From NCBI GenBank assembly GCA_041685645.1, contig JAWLFI010000117.1, positions 1-8,521 of the forward strand: a DNA stretch of 8,521 bases. Direction: 5' to 3'. A program made the translations under genes and the position numbers. The notes beneath the pieces are model-generated. The model was not told where the DNA came from. It was given only the letters and a program-made list of their open reading frames with translations, and ran no database searches. This stretch comes from JAWLFI01 sp041685645. Lineage in GTDB: Bacteria; Bacteroidota; Bacteroidia; Chitinophagales; Saprospiraceae. Position 1 is the first letter of the stretch, and each line of letters begins with the position of its first letter. Shown here piece after piece: positions 1 to 7,267 of the stretch.

Positions 1-1323
1 AAAAGGCGGCTCAGTCGAGATAAGATCGCCCCCGACAAAATATTTCCATTCCCGTATTACAGTGCCGGTATCATTGATTTCGCTCAAATCTTCCAGGATA
101 ATAGGTATAGAATCAGTACAGTCGCCAAAAGAAGCTGTGAATTCGGCGGTATTAAACTGATCGAATACACTAACCTCTTTGGTCAGCGTATCCGAACAGT
201 CAAATTCATTGGTTGCAATGAGTGTAATGCTATAGTCGCCCGGAATTGCCCCGGTAAGAATAAGGTCTTTGGAAGTAAACATAGAATCTGAAAAACCAGG
301 TCCATTAATCACCCATTGGAAGGAGTCGGCCTCCTCGCTTTCATTGATCAATTCCAGGGTCTCATTTTCACAGATGAAGTCAGGGGCAAAAAATGCAGAT
401 GTCGTTTCTCCGCACTCCCCGATATTGTATTGAAAATCCCTTCGCGTAGTGGAAATCAATTCTCCATCACGATATTCATCGACACAGATACCAACAACAA
501 ATTGGCCCACTGTATTGGGGACCCCGCTCAACTCTCCGGTAACGGGGTCGATTTCGAGTGGCACACCACCCAGCATATCATTGATGTTATAGGGAGGGTC
601 TATCCAGACGATTTCATCATAAGGTGGGTTAGAAGGAGGGCGAGGTGCTGGATCAGCCTGTGAGCCACCTAGCAAGGGAGTGCATAGTCTGTACACCAGA
701 GAATCGCCTTCGTCATCCAGGGCTGAATGATCGAAATCTATCGGCTGGTTGACACATATATAGCCCGGCGGGACATTTTTCCACTTCGCGCTGCTGTTAC
801 ACTCCTGAAGAGCTTCCTCTGAAATATTGATCAGAAACGTTGCGCCTGACTCTAGTGGTGCTACGATATTCAATATCGTTACATTTCGACAACATCGCTG
901 ATACGCTAAGGTATATCCACCAGCTGAAAAAGGCAAAGTAATAGTATCTCTATAGGTCGTTTTGTGTACACAAACATTGGGAGGGATCAGGAAGCAGGGA
1001 TCGTCGAGTTGGTTGGTAATAGTATCATCCCCCATGGGAAAAATCTGAAGCTGTCCGTTAAACCCAATATCTGTAACTAATTCATTGTTTCCATCAAATA
1101 CGCCAATCACCGCGGGCTGATCAAAGTAGGGCTCGCCATTAAAACAATCCCGATACACTACCATTTCTATAGCGTATTCATTATTGCCCAAACAGGTATA
1201 ATTGAAGTCACCGCCTACAATATGAGTAGCCTGGAGGTGAGACATAGAACAAAAAAGAAATAGGAATAGTGGAAAACAAAAGAGTCTAAAGGTACGCATA
1301 CCAGAATTTTTCAGGGTGTTCAT
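1..1323 (-). CDS. Secreted PKD/Ig-like repeat protein, N-terminal part (3' end outside window)
   Basis: Open for 441 codons from an ATG at 1323 to the window edge with no stop, so the 3' end is missing. Residues 1-32 form a signal peptide with a very hydrophobic Phe/Leu core ending in LQA, before THIVGG at 33. Residues 33-305 are the same N-terminal module as in the gene just upstream. It carries GGYTLAYQRCCRN at 135-147 and ends in an Ig-like (He_PIG-type) stretch with DPVTGELSGVP around 259-269. A PKD-like domain follows (about 309-387), then the start of another module (391 on). Both align colinearly with the upstream paralogue, so the duplication covers everything visible. The protein is probably a cell-surface or released T9SS cargo, but the C-terminal sorting domain expected for this would lie beyond the window. 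An in-frame ATG at 1299 (MRTFR) gives a more compact signal peptide and is a real alternative start. The specific function, such as adhesion or matrix, is unknown. Confidence 0.88.
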   Translation of the reverse strand, partial: MNTLKNSGMRTFRLFCFPLFLFLFCSMSHLQATHIVGGDFNYTCLGNNEYAIEMVVYRDCFNGEPYFDQPAVIGVFDGNNELVTDIGFNGQLQIFPMGDDTITNQLDDPCFLIPPNVCVHKTTYRDTITLPFSAGGYTLAYQRCCRNVTILNIVAPLESGATFLINISEEALQECNSSAKWKNVPPGYICVNQPIDFDHSALDDEGDSLVYRLCTPLLGGSQADPAPRPPSNPPYDEIVWIDPPYNINDMLGGVPLEIDPVTGELSGVPNTVGQFVVGICVDEYRDGELISTTRRDFQYNIGECGETTSAFFAPDFICENETLELINESEEADSFQWVINGPGFSDSMFTSKDLILTGAIPGDYSITLIATNEFDCSDTLTKEVSVFDQFNTAEFTASFGDCTDSIPIILEDLSEINDTGTVIREWKYFVGGDLISTEPPF

Positions 1324-1349
1324 AAAGAGAAGTCGAATGCCTCACTCTA

Positions 1350-1381
1350 TAAAGATAACCCAAAAAATTATTCCTCACAAA
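1350..1381 (-). promoter_or_regulatory. Possible Bacteroidota-type promoter for the 1-1323 gene
   Basis: Reading the minus strand, TTTG at 1381-1378 is followed after exactly 20 bases by TATCTTTA at 1357-1350. The Bacteroidota sigma-factor consensus is TTTG about 19-21 bases before TAnnTTTG, so the -33 box is exact and the -7 box matches except for its last base. Transcription would begin near 1342, leaving a leader of about 20 bases before the ATG at 1323. It sits in the largest gap of the cluster (70 bases), where an internal promoter would make sense. The region is AT-rich, so a chance match is possible. Confidence 0.38.
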
Positions 1382-1393
1382 CCAAGCTGAGAT

Positions 1394-4300
1394 TTATCTA
1401 AGCAAATTGATGCTTCCTTGTTCCTGGTGCTCTCCTCCACCTTCACAAGTCACCATTAAATAATAGGCATACACGCCCGGCTCATTTTCCCTGCCATTGT
1501 GAGTTCCATCCCAACCTATCGATTGATCTTGAGTTTCAAAAACCTTTTCACCCCAGCGATTGTAGATGATTAACTCTACGCGTTCTACAAACTCACCTCT
1601 TACAAATAAGACATCATTCTCACCGTCTCCGTTGGGTGTAAATGCATTGGGTAGAAAAACGAAAGGAGGCTCGCATTGTGGGCGATCCACATTTACTGTA
1701 ACAGTTCTCTCAAACTTACAACCGTTCTCCGTAGTAATGGTGACCGTAAATTCGGTAGTATCTCTAGGTGTAGCCAGTGGGTCTCTAATATCCGGATTGT
1801 CTAAAAAGTCTTCGGGAACCCACTCATATGTCCAATTTCCACTACCATTTTCTACATTCAATTGGCTATCATCACCAAAATCTATTGTAGGAGGCGTCGC
1901 TGTGGCTACCACGTCGGGATCCAATTCTTCCACATTCACGGTGATGGTCTTGGTCACTTCACACCCCAATGAATCTGTACCCGTCACTGAAAAAGTGGTC
2001 GTTCCATCTACGGAGACCAGGACTGAAGAATCGGTTGGATCCGTCAAAATAAACTCTACTGGCTCCCAACTAAAGGTCAAATCCAAATCCGGATCTAATG
2101 TAGTAGCCGTTAACCGAACGGTATCTCCCGCACAAATCAATGGATCACTAACCTCAACATCAAAGGGATCAATAACGGTGACCGTCACTGTTTCTTCAAT
2201 TGTGCAAGTGTCAGATGGCTCTGAGATGATGACTGTAAAAGTCGTGGTCTCATTTACCGTGGCCTCAGGATTTACTGCATTGGGATCATCTAAAGGATCT
2301 TCAGGAGACCAACGATAAGTGTAATCGGGATTGCCATTGGGGTTTAAAAATACGGATTCTCCGGGACAAACCTCCAGATCAGTGGGAAAGTCGGTCTCGA
2401 TGAGATTGACATTAATGGTCTGACTGGAAGAACTACTGCACGCTCCCGTAAAAGTAAGTGTAACTGTATATTCTCCGGCTTCTTCATAGGTATGTGTTGG
2501 GCTATTTTCAAAGGAGGTGTTTCCATCTCCAAAATCCCATTCCCACATATCGCCCGTTTGAGAATTAATGAAATCTACTGTCAAATCTCCACAAGTTCTC
2601 TCATAAGTAAATTCGGCATCTTTGCCTTCAATGGCTTTGACATATATGGTGTCCATTTGCTCACAGCCATATTGGTTCCGAACGGTAAATACTAATTCAT
2701 CATCCTCCAACTCCTCTTTAAATAAAATTATAGTGGTAGAATCTTGTCCCCCCACAATAATGGGATTGTCTTCCCACATTACGGTGAGAGTATCCCTGGG
2801 AATATTATTTCTCAGTGTGAACGAAACAGTGTCACCTATGCATAATTCCAGGGTGTCGGGATAAGTGATGTCAATGGTAAAATCCTTAAGTGTCATGGAA
2901 TCTCGCAAGGGGCAATTCAGTTCTACATTTACTACATCAACGTAAATGGTCGTTTCCCCATCAATAGTCACATTCAGGGTGTCTTCTCTCCCAATAATAT
3001 TATTGAATTCGGGATCATCCGACCAGCGAATCGAATCAATATCAATTCCCTCTACGGTCAATATACGCTCACTGCTGCAGGAATCTCCTTCTAAAAGGAC
3101 AATGTCAATATCACCTTGTCGCACTTCCACGAATACGGAGTCATTGGCATCACATAACCCATCGGTTGCTGAAACGAAATAGGTAATACTAGAATCTGGC
3201 GTCGCTTCAGGATTGGGAGTGGTATTGTTCGGTGCCAAAAACTGATCCGGAGTCCAAACATAATCGAGATCGGGATCAAAGCTATTGAGTAAATTTGTGC
3301 TTTCTCCTGGGCAAATGGAAAGCGAATCTCCAAGTAAATCGAGATTGATAAATTTCAATTCCACTTCCCGGGTCAGAGAGTCAGGTGGACAGCCATTGGC
3401 GGGATCGACTGTCAAAGTCACCCGCAAATCAGTCTCTTCAAAGACAGTAAAACTCGGATTTGAACCCGTAAAATTATAGACAGAATCATCCGTCACTACC
3501 CGCCAATTGCGCGAGCCAATCCCTCCAGTACTATCGCTTGACAAATCGGTCAATTGAACCAAGAAGGAATCCACGCATTCAGGGGTCTCAATCGAAAAGT
3601 CTACATCTAAATCAGATTCCCTGATAATTATTTCTTTTTGAATGGTATCGTAACAAATGCTGTCATTTGTCACCACTAACATAACATTGTACGTGCCCGT
3701 ATCAGCATATTGATAGGAAGGCTCAAACTCATTAGAGGATTGACTGGTATCGGGCAGGTCAAAATACCACTGATAGTTATCGGCATTTTGCGATAAATTT
3801 TCAAATTCGATATCCAGCCCTTCACAATAAATACCACTCGGCTCAAAATCAGCCTGAGGAAGACCACCACAATCGCCAACAGTAATTTGAAAATCTCGAA
3901 TGACGCTGGAAAGGAGAACTCCGGAACGATACTGCTCCACGCGAATACCTATTAAGAAGGTTCCCGCAATTTCAGGCAAACCAGTCATCAAACCCGTTTG
4001 TGGATCGATTGTCAGTGGATTGTCCTGATTACCCAACATGTAGGATTCATCATAGGTAGGACTTACCCATTGTATGCGATCTGGCTGGCCGGGAATAGTT
4101 CCCGTCACATCGGGATTGGGATTATCTATAGTCGCTCCTTCATAGGGTGTAAATAAGGAATAAACCAAAGAATCACCGGGGGCTGAATCTGCAGATTGAT
4201 CAAACTGAATATTTTCGTTCAGACAGGTACTTACCTCGGGAAAATCCGTAATTACAGGAGAAGAAGAGCAGGTCTCCAATGCAGCTTCGCTGATTCTCAA

Positions 4301-4816
4301 AATATAGCTCGCTCCCGTTTCAAGGGGATTGGTAATATTATCAATAATATTATTTCGACAACATCTTTGATACATCAAATGATAACCTCCCGGCCTTCTG
4401 GGCAGTTCGATTGTATCTACATATAGGGCGGTTTGAACACAAAGTCCACCGGTGAAATTCAGGCAAGGATCACTCACTGTTTGTTCTATCGTATCAGATT
4501 CATTGAGATAGAGTAAAAACCTACCCTTATTCGCAAAATTGGGGAGTTGACCAAAGTCACCATCATACACCCATAAGGCTGCCGGATCGTCAAAAACAGC
4601 TTCCTCATTGGCGTTTTCGCAATCTCTCCGGACTTTGAGTGTTACCTCATAGAGATCATTCCCCAAACAACGATAGGAAAGCTCTCCCCCAACAATGTGC
4701 GTGGCCATGACCTCACTCGCTGGAAAAAAAAGAATCAAAAGTAAAGAAACACTCAAGTATTTCCCTATCTCTAAAATATTATGACTTGTCATTATACCTG
4801 TTTTTTTTCTTCTCAT
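1394..4816 (-). CDS. Giant secreted PKD/Ig-like repeat protein with T9SS type B C-terminal domain
   Basis: A 1140-residue protein if started at the ATG at 4816 (MRRKK...), 4 bases after the preceding stop. The ATG at 4792 is nearly as good, and a start at 4870 would overlap the previous gene by 50 bases. A signal peptide ends near residue 38 (EVMA before THIVGG). Residues 39-317 are a cysteine-rich N-terminal module with YQRCCRN near 149-155 and an Ig-like (He_PIG-type) end. A PKD-like domain covers about 322-398, and further Ig-like modules fill about 403-728. A clear PKD domain (about 733-805) has WDFGDG at 760-765. Three similar modules follow (about 816-882, 885-963, 967-1043), the first two opening with Cys-x-Gly (CPG, CAG). 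The C-terminal 95 residues are the gliding-associated CHU_C domain. The protein is very rich in Asp, Glu and Thr. It is most likely exported by the T9SS to the cell surface; adhesin or matrix roles are inferred only. A paralogue of it begins immediately downstream. Confidence 0.93.
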   Translation of the reverse strand: MRRKKTGIMTSHNILEIGKYLSVSLLLILFFPASEVMATHIVGGELSYRCLGNDLYEVTLKVRRDCENANEEAVFDDPAALWVYDGDFGQLPNFANKGRFLLYLNESDTIEQTVSDPCLNFTGGLCVQTALYVDTIELPRRPGGYHLMYQRCCRNNIIDNITNPLETGASYILRISEAALETCSSSPVITDFPEVSTCLNENIQFDQSADSAPGDSLVYSLFTPYEGATIDNPNPDVTGTIPGQPDRIQWVSPTYDESYMLGNQDNPLTIDPQTGLMTGLPEIAGTFLIGIRVEQYRSGVLLSSVIRDFQITVGDCGGLPQADFEPSGIYCEGLDIEFENLSQNADNYQWYFDLPDTSQSSNEFEPSYQYADTGTYNVMLVVTNDSICYDTIQKEIIIRESDLDVDFSIETPECVDSFLVQLTDLSSDSTGGIGSRNWRVVTDDSVYNFTGSNPSFTVFEETDLRVTLTVDPANGCPPDSLTREVELKFINLDLLGDSLSICPGESTNLLNSFDPDLDYVWTPDQFLAPNNTTPNPEATPDSSITYFVSATDGLCDANDSVFVEVRQGDIDIVLLEGDSCSSERILTVEGIDIDSIRWSDDPEFNNIIGREDTLNVTIDGETTIYVDVVNVELNCPLRDSMTLKDFTIDITYPDTLELCIGDTVSFTLRNNIPRDTLTVMWEDNPIIVGGQDSTTIILFKEELEDDELVFTVRNQYGCEQMDTIYVKAIEGKDAEFTYERTCGDLTVDFINSQTGDMWEWDFGDGNTSFENSPTHTYEEAGEYTVTLTFTGACSSSSSQTINVNLIETDFPTDLEVCPGESVFLNPNGNPDYTYRWSPEDPLDDPNAVNPEATVNETTTFTVIISEPSDTCTIEETVTVTVIDPFDVEVSDPLICAGDTVRLTATTLDPDLDLTFSWEPVEFILTDPTDSSVLVSVDGTTTFSVTGTDSLGCEVTKTITVNVEELDPDVVATATPPTIDFGDDSQLNVENGSGNWTYEWVPEDFLDNPDIRDPLATPRDTTEFTVTITTENGCKFERTVTVNVDRPQCEPPFVFLPNAFTPNGDGENDVLFVRGEFVERVELIIYNRWGEKVFETQDQSIGWDGTHNGRENEPGVYAYYLMVTCEGGGEHQEQGSINLLR
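1397..1681 (-). other. T9SS type B C-terminal sorting domain (CHU_C / gliding_CTERM)
   Basis: This covers residues 1046-1140 of the large secreted protein. Hallmarks in order are FLPNAFTPNGDGENDVL (about 1054-1070), YNRWGEKVFET (about 1085-1095), GWDGTHNG (about 1101-1108), PGVYAYYL and a final GSINLLR. These are the conserved elements of the type B T9SS targeting domain found on SprB-like surface proteins. In Flavobacterium, secretion of a type B cargo (SprB) depends on a PorP/SprF-family protein, and one is encoded at the head of this cluster. The domain is complete and reaches the stop codon, so this cargo appears intact. Confidence 0.93.
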
Positions 4817-4820
4817 TATA

Positions 4821-7250
4821 CTATTCTCGATCGACGCCAACGATCTCAACGCGACGCTCTTTTGAGGCATTTACACTAAAAATAGAATTGCGCTCATCTT
4901 CCATCGCACTCTCTACATCTTCTGGCGATTCCAATTCGCCAAAGGACTTTTCTTTTACGTTCAATTGCCCCGATTGAATATAAGGCCGCAATGCTCCATC
5001 ATTATACTTCATGAGTTCGTTTTTCACGCTATTGACACGACGAAAACCCAAATTATAATTGTACGATTCTAAAAATCGCGGCGAGGTGTATCCCTTGAGA
5101 TAAATGTTGACGGGAAGACCTTTTTCTAAATCTGCCTCTAAAACGCTCAGGAATCGATCCAAATCAAAGGCACCCTTCTTAATTTCGGTCTCAAAAAATC
5201 GCTCTATACCCCGCTCTGCAATGGTCTGTTCTTCGCCGGTTAACTCGCCGGCATACTCAGACTTATACGTCCCCTTATTTGAATAATACGGCTCAAAGGT
5301 TTCACTGTACAAACGATTGGTAGTGCGCCGCCAGGTCTTGGGGTTTGGATAATCATTTTCAAAATACAAAACCAAGGGCAAGAAATCATCTAAATCACCA
5401 ATGGGAAGGTACATTCGCTCAATCAGTTGTTCACCTTGTGGATGATCGTTGGGATCAATAACCAGTGACACTGACTTATAGCCTTTTCGATTGGCAATCA
5501 CCCGATATTTTTTATCGTACTCCAAATCAAAAGAAAAATCATTCCCGTCAAGATTAATGTATTGAGCCAATCGCTCATCTGTGTTATAATCATATACTGA
5601 CACCTCTGCTCCCAAAATGGGAAGAGAATCAACTTCATCATATACCAAAGCCAGCAAATCTAATGATGCCGGCTTCAAAAATACCTTTTTGATAATGTCA
5701 GCCGTATCCATCAGTTTTCTCGTCGTAAATTGCAACGTATCTGAAAAATAGCCGGGCTTTGAAATCACGACCTCGTAATCCTTATTGTATTTCAATGGAA
5801 ATTCTTGAGAAGCTAAGTCCTCCGACACTTTAGTAACCGTAGCGTTTTTATGACTTAAGTTCGTCAACTGTACCTCGGCGCCAGGAAGTGAATCCATGGT
5901 GGAAGCATCGAAGACCTGCACGACAAGTTGAGACAACAAGTCGGGGATTTTCGTCAGGTATATATCGTAGCAACAAGCTTCATGGGCATAATCTAAAAAC
6001 ATCGACCCCGGTCGATTCGAAGAGAGATAGGCCAATTCTTCCGGACCATCTAATATGTAGAAATAAATATCGTGATATGAAGTATTAATGGGATAACCCA
6101 TATTCTCCGGCTTAGTCCACTCTCCCTGCTCATTTGGCATGCTGCTGTACACATCAAAACCACCAAATCCCAGATAGCCTTCAGAACTAAAGTATAAGGT
6201 TTGCGTCTCACGATGATATTGTGGAGAAAGATCATCCTCTGATGAATTGATATTTTTTAGGTTGACAGGATCTCCAAAAGCTCCATCCTCCAACACATCA
6301 GTCATCCAAATATCCATTTTCCCCTTTCCATCATCGCGGTCAGAAACGTAGTAAAGAACCTCTTTGCCGCTACCAGGATGTAAACCAATGGTAGGGTGCG
6401 TTGATGTGGTACTGTCGATGTTAATAGTGTCTGGCAATCGAACTTCATCGCCCCAACCACTATCTATTTTCTCTCTATAGTAAAGGTCGCACTGAATTTC
6501 ATCTCCCGTGAGATATTTACATACGGTGAAATAAATTCTCTGTCCATCGAGAGAAAAGGTCGTATGGGCCGTGTGAGTGTCATCCACATTCACCCCTTCC
6601 AGCGGAATTCCTTCACTGCCCTTGTCCGAAACTAATATCTTAGAAATGGGCTTTGGTGGGAAACTCTTATCCTCTTTATTTTCAAACCGCAGACTAGAGT
6701 AATAGATGGTGTCTCCGGCAACATAAGAACCAAATTCAGAAAAAGCGGTATTGATATCCTCCGACATTTGTTCGATATACGGCGAATCCGGCATATACTC
6801 TAAGTATTCTGTGGCCCATTCATTGGCTTTTAACTCTTTTCTTGCCCTGCCAGTCAGATAAGGGTCCTCCCCTTCTCTTTCACTCAAGTAAAGCTTCAAT
6901 AACTCGCTGGATAATGCATAGTCTCCCAGTCGTTGTCTCATCATCGCTTGCCAAAAGGTAGCTTCGGGATAATTGCCTTCAGATTCCTTGTCGATGACAA
7001 AAGCATATAAACTGTCAGCCAATCGGTAGGCTTCGTATTCACGGGCGGAAGTAGCAAAGTCATAGGCTACTTCAATATCTGAAGTATCAAACTCATAGGC
7101 ATTGGAAAAATACTCGACAGCAGCAGAATGGTTCTTAGTGTCCATAGCGGAATAAGCCTCATCCAAGTATTGTGAGCGAGTCTGCCCCCAACTTTGGCAT
7201 ACAAAGGCCATGCTGAGTAGTAAAAGCCATATGTGTAAACGATAATTCAT
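4821..7250 (-). CDS. PorE-like periplasmic protein: TPR, beta-propeller, two CRD-like domains, OmpA-like C-terminus
   Basis: An 809-residue protein from the ATG at 7250, 17 bases after the preceding stop; this start puts the signal peptide (MNYRLHIWLLLLSMAF..., ending about 22) at the N-terminus, whereas an ATG at 7283 would overlap the previous gene. Residues about 24-130 are TPR-like helices. About 170-434 is a PD40/WD40-like propeller with blades such as FSLDGQRIYFT, LYFSSEGYLGFGGFDVY and LAYLSSNRPG. Two carboxypeptidase-regulatory-like domains follow (about 442-525 and 530-616), each with a GAEV core. Residues about 623-809 are OmpA-like, with GYTSPRFLESYNYNLGFRR and a closing ERRVEIVGV. 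This order matches PorE of Porphyromonas gingivalis and many Bacteroidota proteins encoded beside porP/sprF. The likely role is a periplasmic scaffold for the neighbouring outer-membrane protein. It lacks a good lipobox, unlike PorE, and lacks the Asp of the usual OmpA peptidoglycan motif. Confidence 0.9.
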   Translation of the reverse strand: MNYRLHIWLLLLSMAFVCQSWGQTRSQYLDEAYSAMDTKNHSAAVEYFSNAYEFDTSDIEVAYDFATSAREYEAYRLADSLYAFVIDKESEGNYPEATFWQAMMRQRLGDYALSSELLKLYLSEREGEDPYLTGRARKELKANEWATEYLEYMPDSPYIEQMSEDINTAFSEFGSYVAGDTIYYSSLRFENKEDKSFPPKPISKILVSDKGSEGIPLEGVNVDDTHTAHTTFSLDGQRIYFTVCKYLTGDEIQCDLYYREKIDSGWGDEVRLPDTINIDSTTSTHPTIGLHPGSGKEVLYYVSDRDDGKGKMDIWMTDVLEDGAFGDPVNLKNINSSEDDLSPQYHRETQTLYFSSEGYLGFGGFDVYSSMPNEQGEWTKPENMGYPINTSYHDIYFYILDGPEELAYLSSNRPGSMFLDYAHEACCYDIYLTKIPDLLSQLVVQVFDASTMDSLPGAEVQLTNLSHKNATVTKVSEDLASQEFPLKYNKDYEVVISKPGYFSDTLQFTTRKLMDTADIIKKVFLKPASLDLLALVYDEVDSLPILGAEVSVYDYNTDERLAQYINLDGNDFSFDLEYDKKYRVIANRKGYKSVSLVIDPNDHPQGEQLIERMYLPIGDLDDFLPLVLYFENDYPNPKTWRRTTNRLYSETFEPYYSNKGTYKSEYAGELTGEEQTIAERGIERFFETEIKKGAFDLDRFLSVLEADLEKGLPVNIYLKGYTSPRFLESYNYNLGFRRVNSVKNELMKYNDGALRPYIQSGQLNVKEKSFGELESPEDVESAMEDERNSIFSVNASKERRVEIVGVDRE

Positions 7251-7267
7251 GAATCCGCTTTGTGTGA

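Noticed and set aside
316..663. Plus-strand open frame of 115 codons
   Set aside because: It lies wholly antisense to the left-edge secreted protein, whose minus-strand frame is open across the region and aligns with its paralogue. Its own translation resembles no family I recognise.
1358..1393. Possible terminator after the large cargo gene (CTCA/TGAG stem followed by a T6 run on the minus strand)
   Set aside because: The stem has only four Watson-Crick pairs and a ten-base loop, too weak to call. The T run also falls inside the candidate promoter spacer.
1566..2318. Plus-strand open frame of 250 codons, Ser/Thr/Val-rich
   Set aside because: It is antisense to the PKD/Ig repeats of the large cargo gene. 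The Ser/Thr/Val bias is what the complement of Asp/Thr/Val-rich repeat codons produces.
4817..4870. Longer N-terminus of the large cargo protein starting at the ATG at 4870
   Set aside because: It would overlap the preceding gene by 50 bases and push the signal peptide 18 residues from the N-terminus. The ATG at 4816 or 4792 fits better.
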